Positions 1-13,100 of a DNA stretch of 64,000 nucleotides are shown here, piece after piece. The first letter of the stretch is position 1; each line of letters opens with the position of its first letter. The DNA comes from Branchiostoma floridae (taxonomy: Eukaryota > Chordata > Leptocardii > Amphioxiformes > Branchiostomatidae): positions 13,122,034 to 13,186,033 of the forward strand of contig NC_049991.1 of NCBI RefSeq assembly GCF_000003815.2, in the 5' to 3' direction. Made by a program: the position numbers and the translations under genes. The notes beneath the pieces are model-generated. The model was not told where the DNA came from. It saw nothing but the letters and a program-made list of their open reading frames with translations, and searched no databases.

Positions 1-387
1 TTAAAAGGGTAATACTGATATCCTACTGAAACGAGATGTTTTCAACTTTTTTCACATTAAGCACCAATTAAATGCACATTACTCACTGTACACTGTACAG
101 TGCTTTTTCTGTTTCATGTCTCTGCATCGCTCTTCTGGTAGGGACCAAATGCCTATGCCTGTCCATCTGTATTCATCTTTTTTTTTACATGGTGTAAGAA
201 TGAAAAGTTTGATTTGAGGGTAGCTTGGGCTAGTTACAATCATATGCACTTTTTTTCATTGCATAAAGCATGCTGATTTGCTCTGGACTCTCACAGGCAC
301 AAATTATTTCAGTAGACTCTCAAAATGAGACAGATACTAGGCAATCTGAAGACAAAATGATACACAACTTAATAATTCACAACACAG
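1..387. other. Intron of the ABCA3-like gene
   Basis: AT-rich sequence ending in a normal acceptor (cacag at 383-387) before the first visible ABCA exon. I see no other feature in it. Confidence 0.7.
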
Positions 388-2417
388 GTCCAGCAGCTGA
401 TAGGCTACTGCCCACAGTTTGATGCCCTGATTGACCAGATGACCGGCAGGGAGACCCTGTACATGTTTGCCCGGCTCAGGGGTGTGCCTGAGAAGAACAT
501 CAAACCTGTGGTGGACGACCTGCTGCAGGCTCTGATGATAGAGGAACATGCCGACAAGCTTACCAAGGCTTACAGGTGATATATAGTTTGTTTTACAATC
601 AATTCTCATAGTTTCAAGGTGACTCCAGTTCATAATCTTTTAAATCTTAAAATGAATTTGAATGTCTGACTAAAAGTGTATAATTTTGTAAGAGCTGATT
701 TAATCATCCTGACATTTACATTACCAGCCATGGGCCAAATAGATTAGCCTATCACACTTTATCTTAGTTTAATAATTGAAATACATGTAGGTATAGGAAA
801 ACGTGTGCTACCTATTGTAAAGAAACAACTGGATATGCTACTTAACGTAATAGTATTTACTTTGATGAAAGATAAAGTATTTCTTAAGATCACTGTTTCT
901 AGGTGACTGTAGACATTGAAACCTTTACATAAGATTTTCATTATTAACATATATAACTTGTGAAGTTACCACAATGTAATACATGTATGTATCTCACTAT
1001 TTTCCAGTGGTGGCAATAAGAGGAAGTTGAGCACAGCCATTGCGCTGGTGGGAGACCCTCCCATTGTGTTTCTGGACGAGCCCACCACGGGGATGGACCC
1101 TGTAGCCAGGAGGATGCTGTGGGACTCTCTGTGCCAGGTGCGACAGGCGGGCAGGTGTATCGTCATCACCTCTCACAGGTGAGTTGGGAGATAATGGTAG
1201 TCAATGGGATGACATACCACCATAAATCATCATTGATTTTGTTCAGGTGTCAGTCATAAAAAAACAAATAAGTTGTCTGTCCAGGCTTTTAGCCAGGCAC
1301 GCATCCAGGCGTCATTTGGACACTCTAGACGCCATAACACTGGAGAAAAGAGCCTCTGACAAGCATGAAATTCTGATTGACCAGGGATGCCACTAGGTCA
1401 TTTGTGGTCAGTCTTCTACTCTGACCTCTCTGACAGTAATTTTGTCCCTCAGGATACTTTTGGAATGCACCGTCTTAACTTAAAATTCTCAAAATCTCTG
1501 CACCATGGAAGGTGGATGCCCCCTGACCCCCCTACAATAGCCGCGCCTATAAGACTTACATGTACCACGACTCACCAAGAAATGTGGACCACCTGTAATA
1601 ATATCCTAGCTAAAAGCCTGTAGCATGTAACAAGTATTGACATTGAGAATTTTACTTTTTTTTGTTGAAAATGCTAACTCTGTGTACTATACTTTTTTCA
1701 GTATGGAGGAGTGTGAAGCCCTCTGCACCTGTCTTGCCATCATGGTTAATGGACAGTTTAAGTGCCTGGGCAGCACCCAGCACCTGAAGTCCAGGTTTGG
1801 GGAGGGCTACATGCTTATCGCCAAGGTGGCCTGTAACACACCACAGGAGGAGAGACAGAACATCTTGCCACTTAAAGACTTCATAGAGGAGAACTTCCCA
1901 GGTACTGTTTTTTTTGTTCAAATCGTATTGATTGTAATACCTTAAGTTTTCCTTAAGATAGAGTCCACATTTTATATACCTTGATCAATCTTAGATTCAT
2001 TAGCTTAAAGTTACTTTTCATATCTATCTCATCATCACGGCACTTTCCCCCACGGTTGAGGATGGGAGGGAAGTTCTAGTCATCCTGCAGGCCCTTAGGT
2101 GGCTACGAAGATCTGTCTACGAAAGATATATCCCTCCTTCACACATCATCACGTTACTGTAATTGATGTTGATATTATACATTATTATACTGACATTTCC
2201 TCCTCCATCCTATGCTATAGGGAGTATCCTGAAGGACGAACACTACGGTATGGTTCACTACCACGTCAAGGACCGCTCCCTGACTTGGGCCCGGGTGTTC
2301 GGCACCATGGAAAGGGCCAAGACCAGGTTTAACATCGAGGACTACCTTGTAAGCCAGACCTCACTGGAACAAGTGTTCCTCAACTTTGCTAAGTGGCAGA
2401 GACAAACAGATGAGTAG
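388..2417 (+). CDS. ABCA3: ABCA3-like ABC transporter, C-terminal part (last four exons; 5' end outside window)
   Basis: Exons 388-575, 1008-1178, 1702-1901 and 2221-2417 (TAG) join in frame and encode most of the second nucleotide-binding domain plus the C-terminal tail of an A-subfamily ABC transporter. Visible parts: a Q-loop-type segment ([10 protein letters not shown]), the ABC signature SGGNKRKLS split across the first intron, Walker B and D-loop ([12 protein letters not shown]), the switch histidine (VITSHS), then MEECEALCT and the terminal [10 protein letters not shown] block that is typical of ABCA proteins. Walker A must lie upstream of position 1. Family knowledge: ABCA transporters move phospholipids and sterols across membranes; ABCA3 loads surfactant-type lipids into lysosome-related organelles. 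The FKCLGS..HLKS.FG and GMVHYH tracts resemble ABCA3 more than ABCA1, but the exact orthologue needs the full protein. It is convergent (tail to tail) with the DRC3 gene. Confidence 0.93.
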
Positions 2418-4305
2418 CTGACAAAAAATATTCAAAACAGATAAAAGCAATGATAGTAAAATGAGCCACTAATGCCTCGAGTTTATTACTGTTGTTACAT
2501 TTCAAATGGAAATTTGTGACTTTAAACTACTCATCTCAGGCAGTGATCAATTTCAATCAAAAGAAAATGATGAAAAAGTAGCACTGTGGGGAATGATTTG
2601 TGCTTAAATGCAATACAGTACACTATTTTCATTGGGAATAACAGGCACCACAGCAAGCATGCACAAATAAGGTTTTTAAGACATAAAACAACATATTGTA
2701 TCACTGAATCTTGAAGAGTTTTCTAACCACGTAAATGGTCGCACTTTAAGTACAACCGAGTATAATGTTATATGGTCCAATAGACATGGGAGTGCATGGA
2801 TGTAAAACAAATTGTTGCAAGCCCACTTAGAGAAATGTTGACTATTTGGTCCTTTTAAAGTTTAAACCCCTTGATCTATAATAAGCTGTAACAGCTGCAA
2901 AATTTTTTAACTTTGTGTAATCTGAATTTTTATATTGTTTATAATCTTATTTTAGTCTAATAGTATGTAATGAGTACAATCAGATCACCGCAATGTAAGT
3001 TGACAGTACAATGTTTTTAAAAATGTAGATTTCTGTTTTTGTGGTTTTGATTTGCTAAGCAACAAAAATGCAGCACCTGATTGTGTACATTTACTTCATG
3101 GAGTGACTCTACTTAGTGGGGTTAGTTGAGAGTAGGTTTCTCAACAGTTGTAACATTATATTCCAATTTTGTTAAATTCCATATCCATACACAGTTGTAA
3201 CAGCCTAGTCTTGAGTAGTGTATTTTACTTAGTAGTGTTTTTGACAAATTTGAAATTCCCAAATTTTCATTTCAAATTGCACTACAGCTGCTATCATACT
3301 TTAAGGCTATCAACTTTTCATAATTAAATATTCTAAGTCATGTAATGTTTTGACCTACAATTGGGTTTGCATGCACATATGCATGTAGCCTGTCCTGAAT
3401 AGATTAGAAACGTATCTATGCCTAAGATGTCCGTAATGTAACAGTGATGTTAAGAAATGACATACTACAGATGTACACATTTAAATTCATAGTCTCCTGG
3501 TGAGGCTCATTTTAAGGTGTAAATAAAGAAATTGATCAGAGAATGCATTTGATAAATACCTGGAAGAGATTTAATGACAAAGATGTACAAAGTTCTTGTT
3601 CAGAATATTTGAGAAAATTTATATCAAGGTAATAAACCAACAGGTTGAAATGTACACCTTTTGTCTGTTGACTTATTTTTAAAGTAATTTAAAGTAGTTT
3701 ATAATGACATTCATGCAACAGTGACATGTGAAGGGAACTTAAGATACTCCAAGGACGTTATATCACACATCCTTGGATACTCTGACAAGCTCCTATTAAT
3801 AATACATTCAGTCTTGGACAAAGGATGGAATGTCTTTAGTTATGTTTTTTTAGACAATGAATTAGGGAGCCACGGTGACTTAGCATACTGGTGCTCATGA
3901 AATTACAGAAACTGTGCTACTGAGGCTATTTTCAAAGGCAAGTTCACTTTTTCTCTCTACAGACATACAGAAAACTCTCACAAGTGATTGTTCTGATTCC
4001 TTTTAGTTTTAGTAAGGTAACAAGCCTATAGTCAGACTATCCAGTGCATCATGAATATCAATTCCCCTATCAGACAATTTTGACTATTTGTGGCAAAAGA
4101 GTGCAGTGTGGCCTGACTCAATCAGTTATGCTTCTCCATTCAATTAGAAATACAGCCCTGGAAAGCAAATTTTGTCTACATACAACAAGAATCTGGCATT
4201 ATTTACATGGTCAATGTAATATAGTTGGAAGAGCTCAAACTTACAGTGCATAGTAAAGATAAAACATCTACATGTACAAGCAGTCCAATGCTTCTATAAT
4301 TCTAT
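2418..4305. other. Convergent intergenic region / 3' UTRs of ABCA3-like and DRC3
   Basis: AT-rich, with no coding frame I can support. It should contain the ABCA 3' UTR on + (an AATAAA lies near 3520) and the DRC3 3' UTR on -. No transposon ends were recognised. Confidence 0.6.
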
Positions 4306-7300
4306 CTATGCTGCCTGGATTTCAAATGTCTCCACTTCCTCCCTGAGATGGTCGATGAAGTTGTTGATCTCGGACACGCGGTGACGGTTGCGTTTGACCT
4401 CCTCCTCGTTGTGCACGCGCTCCATCAGCGCTGCCAGCCAGTTGTTGGCTCGCGTGATGATGTCATCCTCCTTGTTGTCGATCTTTAGCAGGTGGAGATC
4501 ATGTGATGCACCTACTGCGTTGGTGATGGTGTCTTTGTCCACAAACAGCTAAGGGCAGAAAGGTCATCAACGAATGTTTATCTGATATCCTGTGCCTTAC
4601 TGATTCACATGTTTTTGATTGGCTTGAGGTGCCTTCTTTGATTTTTATTACAGGTGCCTTACATTTTGCAACTGTGTAAGTCCAGAATACGAACTCATAT
4701 TTCCTTTATAACTTAGCCCAATTCTATCCTTAGAAAACTTAAGCCTATTGGAGACGTGGTTAGGTGATTGCAGATATGATATTTCTTTGAGATAATAACT
4801 ATCTGTGTCTTTTTTTTTAACTTTAAATTTACAAAATCAAAAAGATGTCCTACCATTCTGACATCATCAGGCAGTTCATCATCCAGCTCATTCTTCACCA
4901 TCTTCTCCAAGGTTACTATGGCAACCTCCAGCAGTTTCTCATTGTGCGTGTTCTCAAGGTCACGGCACTGAGAGATCGTAAGCTTAGGTTAAGGAAATGA
5001 TAGTTTTCATATTATGTATAGAAAACATATTGAATAGTCTTGTGATTTGTTTTCGTAGCAATCAATGTGTTCAAAAACTAACCTAGGGTATAGTAGAGTG
5101 GAGTAGAGTTCTTCTGGCACAGGTAGGAAAATCCAGTTCCAATTTAGGCCACTCTTCAAAACCTCTACTAGTTATTCACATTGATAAAAAACTTTTTCAG
5201 AAATTGGTACCTGGTTTTGTTTGTATTGCACAGTACATGCACATCCAGTAATGCACATGTACAAATGTATGTGACATCAGGTGAATTCACTTCACAGATT
5301 CATTTTAACTGTAGACAAAACAAAGACTTGCAAGAGTGAGGACTCTGTACAAATGAAAGGATATAGTGCTTGAACATTCTCCACAAAGGTTGACACCATA
5401 TCAGCCATGTTCCGTTCAAACTCCTTGATGGTATCCTGAAAGGGCACAAAGAAAAATAGAAGTTAACAAAAATTGTAGCTATAGGTTTCGTCATCCTTTA
5501 TTGATACAACCTTATAATTTACATAGCAGTGTAGCTTATAATAAGTGTCTGTCTTGTTTATTAACTTCAGCCTCACATTGAAAGGTTAACAGGATAAGTT
5601 ACATATATCCAGTTGCTTGTCAATGATTAACATTTGTATTGTGTATCTTAATCGAATGTCTAAACTTCATCAAGAACATAAAAGATGGTGTGTCATAAGC
5701 CACACTACAATCAATAATAGATACATGTAGTTTATCTGGCAGTAGCATGATGTTCCAAAATAAAGCTCAGAAGCTATGTGCTCAACTGTTCGAATGGTAA
5801 CAGTGGTGTTCAAAGGCTATCAAGCTGGCCATGCCCTTTGGCATATAGCAGTTAGCGAGTTGGGTTTGTCTCCGGGGGTCAGGAGACTTTCTGCTTGCTT
5901 CTCACAGTGTCATACCTCTAGCTGGTCCACCAGCTGCATCTCCAGGGCCATCAGTCCATCCCATAACTTGTCAATTTCCTTGTTGTGCTGCTCCAGGGAG
6001 GTGTCGATGTGCGCCTGGTCACTGCTCTGTGCCAGCTCAGTAAACAACTGCAGAAAGTCAATTGTCGTATACAATGTATATGTCAGTCAGTAGATCTAGA
6101 AAATCTGCATACAATGCATTTAATTAATTGGGGTGGGCAAACTACTCTTTCTTCACAGCCAGGGGCTGAATTGTGAGGAGCATAACAATTGGCTGGGTTA
6201 AATTACAAGTGTCTGAAGCAGCTGCAATTCGGCACTAGCTTAAATGTACCGCTTTTGTGATGATGAAGATTTATATGTGTAATGCATAGTTGGTACTAAC
6301 AAAAAACATCTTGTAAAGAAGAATTCACACACTTAGCTAGCTACATTTAAATATGATCAAATAATTTGAGTTCACCCCTCTTTAACCTACAGTGAGGAAA
6401 ACAGAACTATCATGCTGACTGCACCTTTCTCCGATACTCGTTGAAATCGTTGATTTTCCTCATGCCCATGTTCCTGTTATCCTCCTTTGCTTCGTCCACG
6501 GCAGTCTGGAAGCCGCTGACTTCATCCCCACGTCTCTGGTGTTCCTTCAGACCGTACTCAAATATCTGCTGGCAGATAGCTGTGTACTTTTCTTTATAGG
6601 TGGGGCAAGAATTAAGGAACAAACCAACAAAAGTGGATTCTATTTTGTCTCCTAAGAAGTCGTTTAATGACTCAGAGTTATCTAAACAGAAACAGAAACA
6701 GTAGCAATGCCCCCTTCCTAAATCTTAGCCTGGTATCCAGCTGTATTATAGCTCCTGAGTCTCTTTTGTCTGCTTGGGAGCTGTAATATGGCTGGATACC
6801 AAGTTCAGATTAAATCTTGCTTGAATTGTAAACTCTATTTCTTGAACCCATTTTAGGCCAAGAATGTCCTTTCACTTTTCTCCCCATTTAGAACTGATAT
6901 ACATTTTGCTAATTGGTTGAATGTACATATACATGGCCAGTATCTAATTCTACGTTAACTTCACAGTAGTAAAGGATATCCAGTGAGAAGTTCATCCACC
7001 CCTGGGAGTAGAGCCAGTTTGGGGCCCTCCGTGTCATCTGCAAACATGGAGTCAAACAGAGCTGAGCCATTCAAGTTCTCCACATAGGCACCCTGAAAGG
7101 AGGAGGGGGATAAAAGAACTGTCAAAGTGCTGAAATGTCTGTTGTTATTAAGGATTTCTGTACAAAGAGGACACTCAATTTATTCAGTTCAAAAAGTTCC
7201 AATAAAATCTTATGTTGTGTTACAATGAAACGAAAGTAAAAAGATATAACTGCAGTGCTGTGCATGGGTACATATGTATGTTCTTGAGTTCACATTGTAT

Positions 7301-10118
7301 GTAACAACGAGTTAAACATCAGCATGCTACATTTTGTATGACATTATTCGCTGAGAACCAACATATAACAACAGAAAAAGTGGTTCTAATACATATAACT
7401 AATACACTATACCTGTACTACTCAGGTATAACCACAGGTATGAAGTATACTTTTCTCTGACCTTGTGCAAGTTGAATTCTGTTTCCTTTGCCTCCTGGTC
7501 CTCAATCCTCTTCCTTGCTTGTTCCTCATTGTGCTCCAGTTGCTGGATGGGATATGTGTACTGCTCATTGGCTGCTGCCCTCTGTAACACATGGTTGTAA
7601 TTGGTCATAACTCAGGTCTTGTGATCATTTGAAAACTAACTAGAAAGGCCGACATTTGCTTGAGAGCAAATGCAGCATATTTCAGCCATCTCCCTCCCCA
7701 TGCAACAACAGACTATTCCAAAATCACCCATGTGCAAGAATCGAACACTTTTGTTTAAAAGTCACTTCCACTAATGACACTTAATGACACCCAAAAATGA
7801 ATCTTACAAAATTCCTAGTGCAAGAATGGACTCTTCCAGTGCACCCCATGTGAATTTGCACAATAGACCAGTCCAGAAATACTCTCACTGAAAACATGGT
7901 CAAGGTTGAACTAAGCAAAAAAGGCATGAAAAGGTAAAATAGACCAGTCCAAAAACACTTCCACTAAAAATGGAATATTGAATTATCACCTTTCTAAAAC
8001 TAAATTTGAAAACATCCCCATGCAAGAATGGACTCTTTTTGCGATGCCCCTATGTAAAGTGGTGCAGTCCAAAAATACTAAAATTGGACTTGGACGTAAT
8101 CACCAAAGTCCCAAAAATGGAGTTTAAAAATCCCCCCATGTAAGGATCGACTCTTCCAACACAACATCTTTAAAATTGCAAAGTTGACCAGTCAAAAAAT
8201 AACCACACTGAAACACTTTGACATATCAAATCACCAAAGTCCATAAACAAATTTTTAAAAAATGCCCCCCTCCATGCAAGAATGGACTCTTCCAGTACCC
8301 CATGTAAGATTGCAAAATAGTCCAGTTCAAAAATACTCCCATTGAGAGACATTATATAATCAACAGTCCAAAGATGAATTTAAAAAATATGTACCCCCTC
8401 CGTGCCAGAATGGACTCATCCAGATAACACCGGGCTCACTGATTGGCTGCCAATCCCCTTCGGGATGTTGACTCAGGCTACGTGATTGGTTGCCTCTTTA
8501 ATCAAGTTACTAGTATATATAGACATGTGCACATGCTGTCTTCAGGTGAGAGAGGTCAACGACCTTGAGGTCGTTGACCCTCTGGCCAGTGGAGAATTAC
8601 TAAAAAAGTACCCAAATATATCATTTTGAAGTGGTTTATGCCAGAAATTATACATGGGTCATTTGAATGAATATCTAGTGCACCTATTTACCAAAATGTA
8701 GGTCATTTGGTTACAAGACCAGGGAACAGGAGCCAAAAGCGTACGTTTTTGGTCAAACAATGGCCAGAAAATTCCAAAATTAAGCATTTTGTTGTACCGT
8801 ATGCCAAAGGTGTCAATGAATTCATGTGCGCATATGTAGACGGCACTCCTATACCAAATTTCAGGTCATTTGGTTGTAAAATGGGGGTATAGGAGCCAAA
8901 AAATGTCATTTCTGGGGCAGAAAATGCCAAAAATGCCAAAATTAAGCACTTTGCTGTACCGTATGCCAAAATTGTTTTTAGAATTTTGTGGGCACAGTGT
9001 TCTCACCAGGCCTTTTCAGCATAGCGGGCCGATACGCTGTGGGCTGGAAAAATGACGCTGTAAAAAGCCCGCTACGCTGTATTTTCACCCAGCGTAGCGG
9101 CAAAAAAATGGGGGAAAACTGGAAAAATACCGTAGTAAAAATGCGAAAGCACGTGCCAAGCACGCGCCTCCGCTGTTTCAGGAAGTTTCAGCTCGAAGGG
9201 AGGTGTTTTATAGCACCCCGCGTACCGCTATCTCGCAGCCCCCACCCAGGACCGCCCCTTTGCGCGGCGTGCGTTCTGTACTGTAAACAGAGAACCGGCA
9301 CAAAACTTGTAAAAAGTTTCGGTTCAAGTCCGGTTAAAATCGGAACGGCAAGAAACGCTTCTTGGACTTGCACAAAAATAGCACTTGTATACATTCCCTT
9401 TTATGTTGCAGTATACTTGTAAATCATCTAAAACCTTCCAAAGATCGAGAAATTTGCGTTGAGAAATGACGAAAACATCGTGCGTGCATGCAGGCAGCTA
9501 GCGGTAATGGCGGCGAAAACATCGTAAAATCTCGCAAAAAATTCTCGCGAGATCTGATGCGTCTCTGTGACGTCAGGGGAAGCTAGCGATCTCATTGGTT
9601 TAGGATAAACAACAGCAACGACCGCCATTTTTAGAGCAAATTTTACCGTATTTTACCCCGAAAATTTCTGCCGTTTTGGAGATTTTGCGGGCCCAAAACT
9701 CATATCAAAAGGAAGCAAAGGTATTCTTGTTGTTTTTACGTCCAACACCTCTTATGTGAACGCATTATTCGTCCGCCGATCGCGAACTTGAAAGTCGGCC
9801 GGGGATTCCCCGTGCCGAGCACATGTTTCTGCGTGTTTTGTTCTGTTTACGATGAAAAAAAATACGATGGAAACAGAGACTGTCAAAGTTGTTTATCTAG
9901 AAAAAGTTGGTGGCAAACCGGACAATATTTATGAGTACTGTTGAGCTGAGTAAAGTTTGTTGTTTATGAGTTTTTAGTTGTCTTTGATGCTTTGACTCAA
10001 AGTATCGTTACGTCAAACTGCTACAATTATCGTAGATATGCCCCTAAAAACTGATACAATAAGCCTTCTGAATAGCCTAAAATGCAAGAGCTTCCGGGGG
10101 GCTTCGCCCCCCTGGGGC

Positions 10119-10149
<31 letters not shown>

Positions 10150-13100
10150 CGGGGGCCTTCGGCGGCCCCCGAACCCCTGCCCGACGCTGGGAAAAAATCC
10201 TGGTGAGAACACTGGGGCATATGATCAAGGCACCTCTGTACCAAATTTTAGGTCATTCGGCTGTAACACCAGGGAACAGGGGGGCAAAATGTACATAAAA
10301 ATTGCAAAAAACATGAATAAAATCATTTTAAAGGAAGATATGAAAAAAATGAGAAAAAAGCACATGGGTATTGACCCATTCTACCCTTGTGCCAAATTTC
10401 AAGTAATTCGGTCCAGGAACGACGGAGTTGAATCGATTTGAAGATTTGACAGGAGAAAGAAAGAAACATTACGAATACAATATATTTCACCATACCTATG
10501 GTATGGCTGAAATATAAAAAAATATCCAATACTCATTGTGATTGGTCATTGGTGTTTAGATGATTTCTTTAGGATGGTGACTGTATAGCTATGCCTAAAA
10601 TTTACTATATTCCTGCATTTAAATGCTTAATCTAAAAAGAACGAAAAACATCATCCACTTTTGCAATTTATTGAAGTTATTACAGTTACGAGGGGCGTGC
10701 AATTAGTAATGGTCCTGACCCATTTCCCATAGCAGGAGATTAATGAAACTTGGCACAGTTATTAGTCTTTCTCTTCATAGGAATCATCCAGAGTTATGCA
10801 TTTCTCCCATCGTTTGATGCAGCTCTGGACACCGATTTTGTAGGACACCCCAGGTTGGTCCTCCAACTGATGCCTCATCAATGGCACAAGAGGGACGACC
10901 AGGTCTGGGAGCTGTTTCCACAGACTTCCAGCCACGTTTGAATTCAGGATGCCAGCGTTTTACAAGGTCATATGATGGGGCATCATCACCATAAGTTTCA
11001 TTTATTTCATCAAAAGTCTTCTTTGGTGTGCGTCCTTTCAAATACAAAAACCGGATCACTGCGCGACACTCAACTGGTTCCATTTCACACCTGGTCCATT
11101 TCGCACCTGACTAAGTTCAAACACCAGTAAATCAGAAACCACAATTAGTTCAGAGCTGTCTTTTGCAACATAACCCAAAGAGATATGAATTATTACACAT
11201 ACAAAATTTCATTTAGATCAGACAACTGGAAGTGGGTCAGGACCATTACTTATTGCACGCCCCTCGTAACTGTAAATTCATTTGTTTTTCACAGTAAAAG
11301 GGGAAAAGAGGTCTTGCAGTGTATTAACTTTGTGGCTCAAACAATATTCTGTATTACAGTTGGATTGCACATTGGAAAAGTATATTCACTGCGTAACAAA
11401 TTTGCCGCAGAGAAATCAGTGCAAAAACCATGAAAACGAAACCACTGCAACCGTTTAAAATATCTCTGATCAGCTATATCTTTCTTCAACCACCTGTATG
11501 ATTCTGACTTACGGTGTTCTCATCAATAAGCCTGTAGTCCAGGAACTGCAGGCTTGGTAGGTAGGCGATCACATAGTGCTTGAAGTTGGGATCATCACAG
11601 AACGGGTTCCCATTCAGGTTCAGTGTCTTCAGCTGTTTAAATCTTCTCAGGTAGATCAGCTGGATGACAAAAGTAATAATAATGGTTTTAACTGCATGAA
11701 ATGAAGATAAAAACATCTGGTTTGGATTACAGCAGCATACTATAATCATTGCAACATTGTGAAGCATTGTTTGAAGAGTGAGGTTGGCTAGAAATATTTC
11801 TTTCATTGATACTTGAAATTAGTAACTCCTTCTACCCCATAACATATTTCTTAGTGTATACAAGACATTCAAGCCATCGAGCAACAATGGAAATTACACT
11901 ATCATTATCAAGAGTTACTTTATCAAGAGTAGATACATGTATCTGTATCTGTATCTATATAGCCGGTATAACCGCCCTTCGGCGTAACACACCAGCTTCG
12001 CAGGCACGCGGCGCGGCAGCAGCTGGTTATATTACACTGAACGACTCATCACACCTAACTTTTGCACATCTATATGCAAGTGTTCTCTGAAACTATCCAG
12101 AGAAGACGCCCCTACTGTGCTTGGTGATAACATATTCCACTCTACAATAGTTCTGGGGAAATAGGAATTTTTGAACACATCAATCCTAGGTTGGTAACTC
12201 TGGTACTTGAAAGCATGACTGTTTCTAGTTCGTTTTTGAGCTGGTGTTAGATACTTATCAGTCGGTACGTCCACCAGTTTATTGGTCATTTTGTACATCA
12301 TACAAAGTCTGGACATTTTCCTCCTGTCTTCAAGTGATGTCCACTGCAGATCTGTTTTCATTTTGGTAACACTAGCATCTCTGCTGTAGTTGTTTGTACA
12401 GAATCTGGCAGCTTGGTTCTGTACCCTTTCCAGTTTATCTTTGTCTTTCTTTGTATACGGATCCCATACTGTTGCAGCATATTCAAGATTTGGTCTTACC
12501 AGTGACGTGTATGCAAGTGATTTTACCCTGGCTGGGCATGCCCACATGTATCACAATTGGAATGTAAATGTCTGATGTATCAGTTTCAAACTTTTAGACT
12601 TCAAAGTTTGATGATATAAAATATGTAACTAATCATGTTGAACTTGCATACATTTTCCAGCTGGTCCAGCTCATTGTTGCCCACTGACAGGACATGCAGG
12701 TCCACCAGGGCATCCATGTTCTCTATACTGGAGATCTTGTTGTTGTACAGGGTCAGGTCTCGGATCTTAGTCAGCTTGTCTAGGCCCTCTATCACCTCAA
12801 TGTTGTTGAATGAGAGGTCTGTGTGACATGGCAAAGAATAATCTGTGAGACAATACATTCTTTACCCTTCTCCCTGCAGCCTACGTCTATAACCAACAGA
12901 CACTTTAGTGTGCTTAAAGTAAGGTTTAAGTATTGTTTACATGTGGTACTCAGAGAATTGAGAGAAAGCAAACTATGGCACCAGCGTTGGTTTTCCTGGT
13001 CACTAAAATGTTTAAAAGTATGCTACAAAGACAATTGCTCCAAAATTCACAAACTTTTATCGAGCCTGCTTCACAATAAACTTTTCAATGACATATTTCA

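Larger units (their letters stand above)
7637..10516 (+). mobile_element. Satellite-bearing, Helentron/DINE-like non-autonomous element, copy A (DRC3 intron 4)
   Basis: It shares its left end (TAACTAGAAAGGCCGACATT) with copy B at 18478. Directly after is a small hairpin (CATTTGCT...AGCAAATG) and the subterminal motif ATATTTCAGCCAT (7677-7689). The right end has a GATTTGACAGGAGA block also found in copy B and a terminal hairpin whose right arm, 10503-10515, is the exact reverse complement of that subterminal motif. The inside is tandem repeats: first units of roughly 120-135 bp (about 7700-8430, marked by CAAGAATGGACTCTTCC), then about 162-bp units marked by GGTCATTTGG at 8701, 8864 and 10251. 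A second transposon (8995-10214) interrupts the 162-bp array. Subterminal inverted motifs, a 3' hairpin and a central satellite resemble Helentron-derived (HINE/DINE-TR) elements; the class is inferred, since no Rep/Hel gene is here. Confidence 0.65.

Noticed and set aside
9318-9330. tRNA B-box-like GGTTCAAGTCC
   Set aside because: No A-box at the right distance and no cloverleaf; it lies in the nested transposon.
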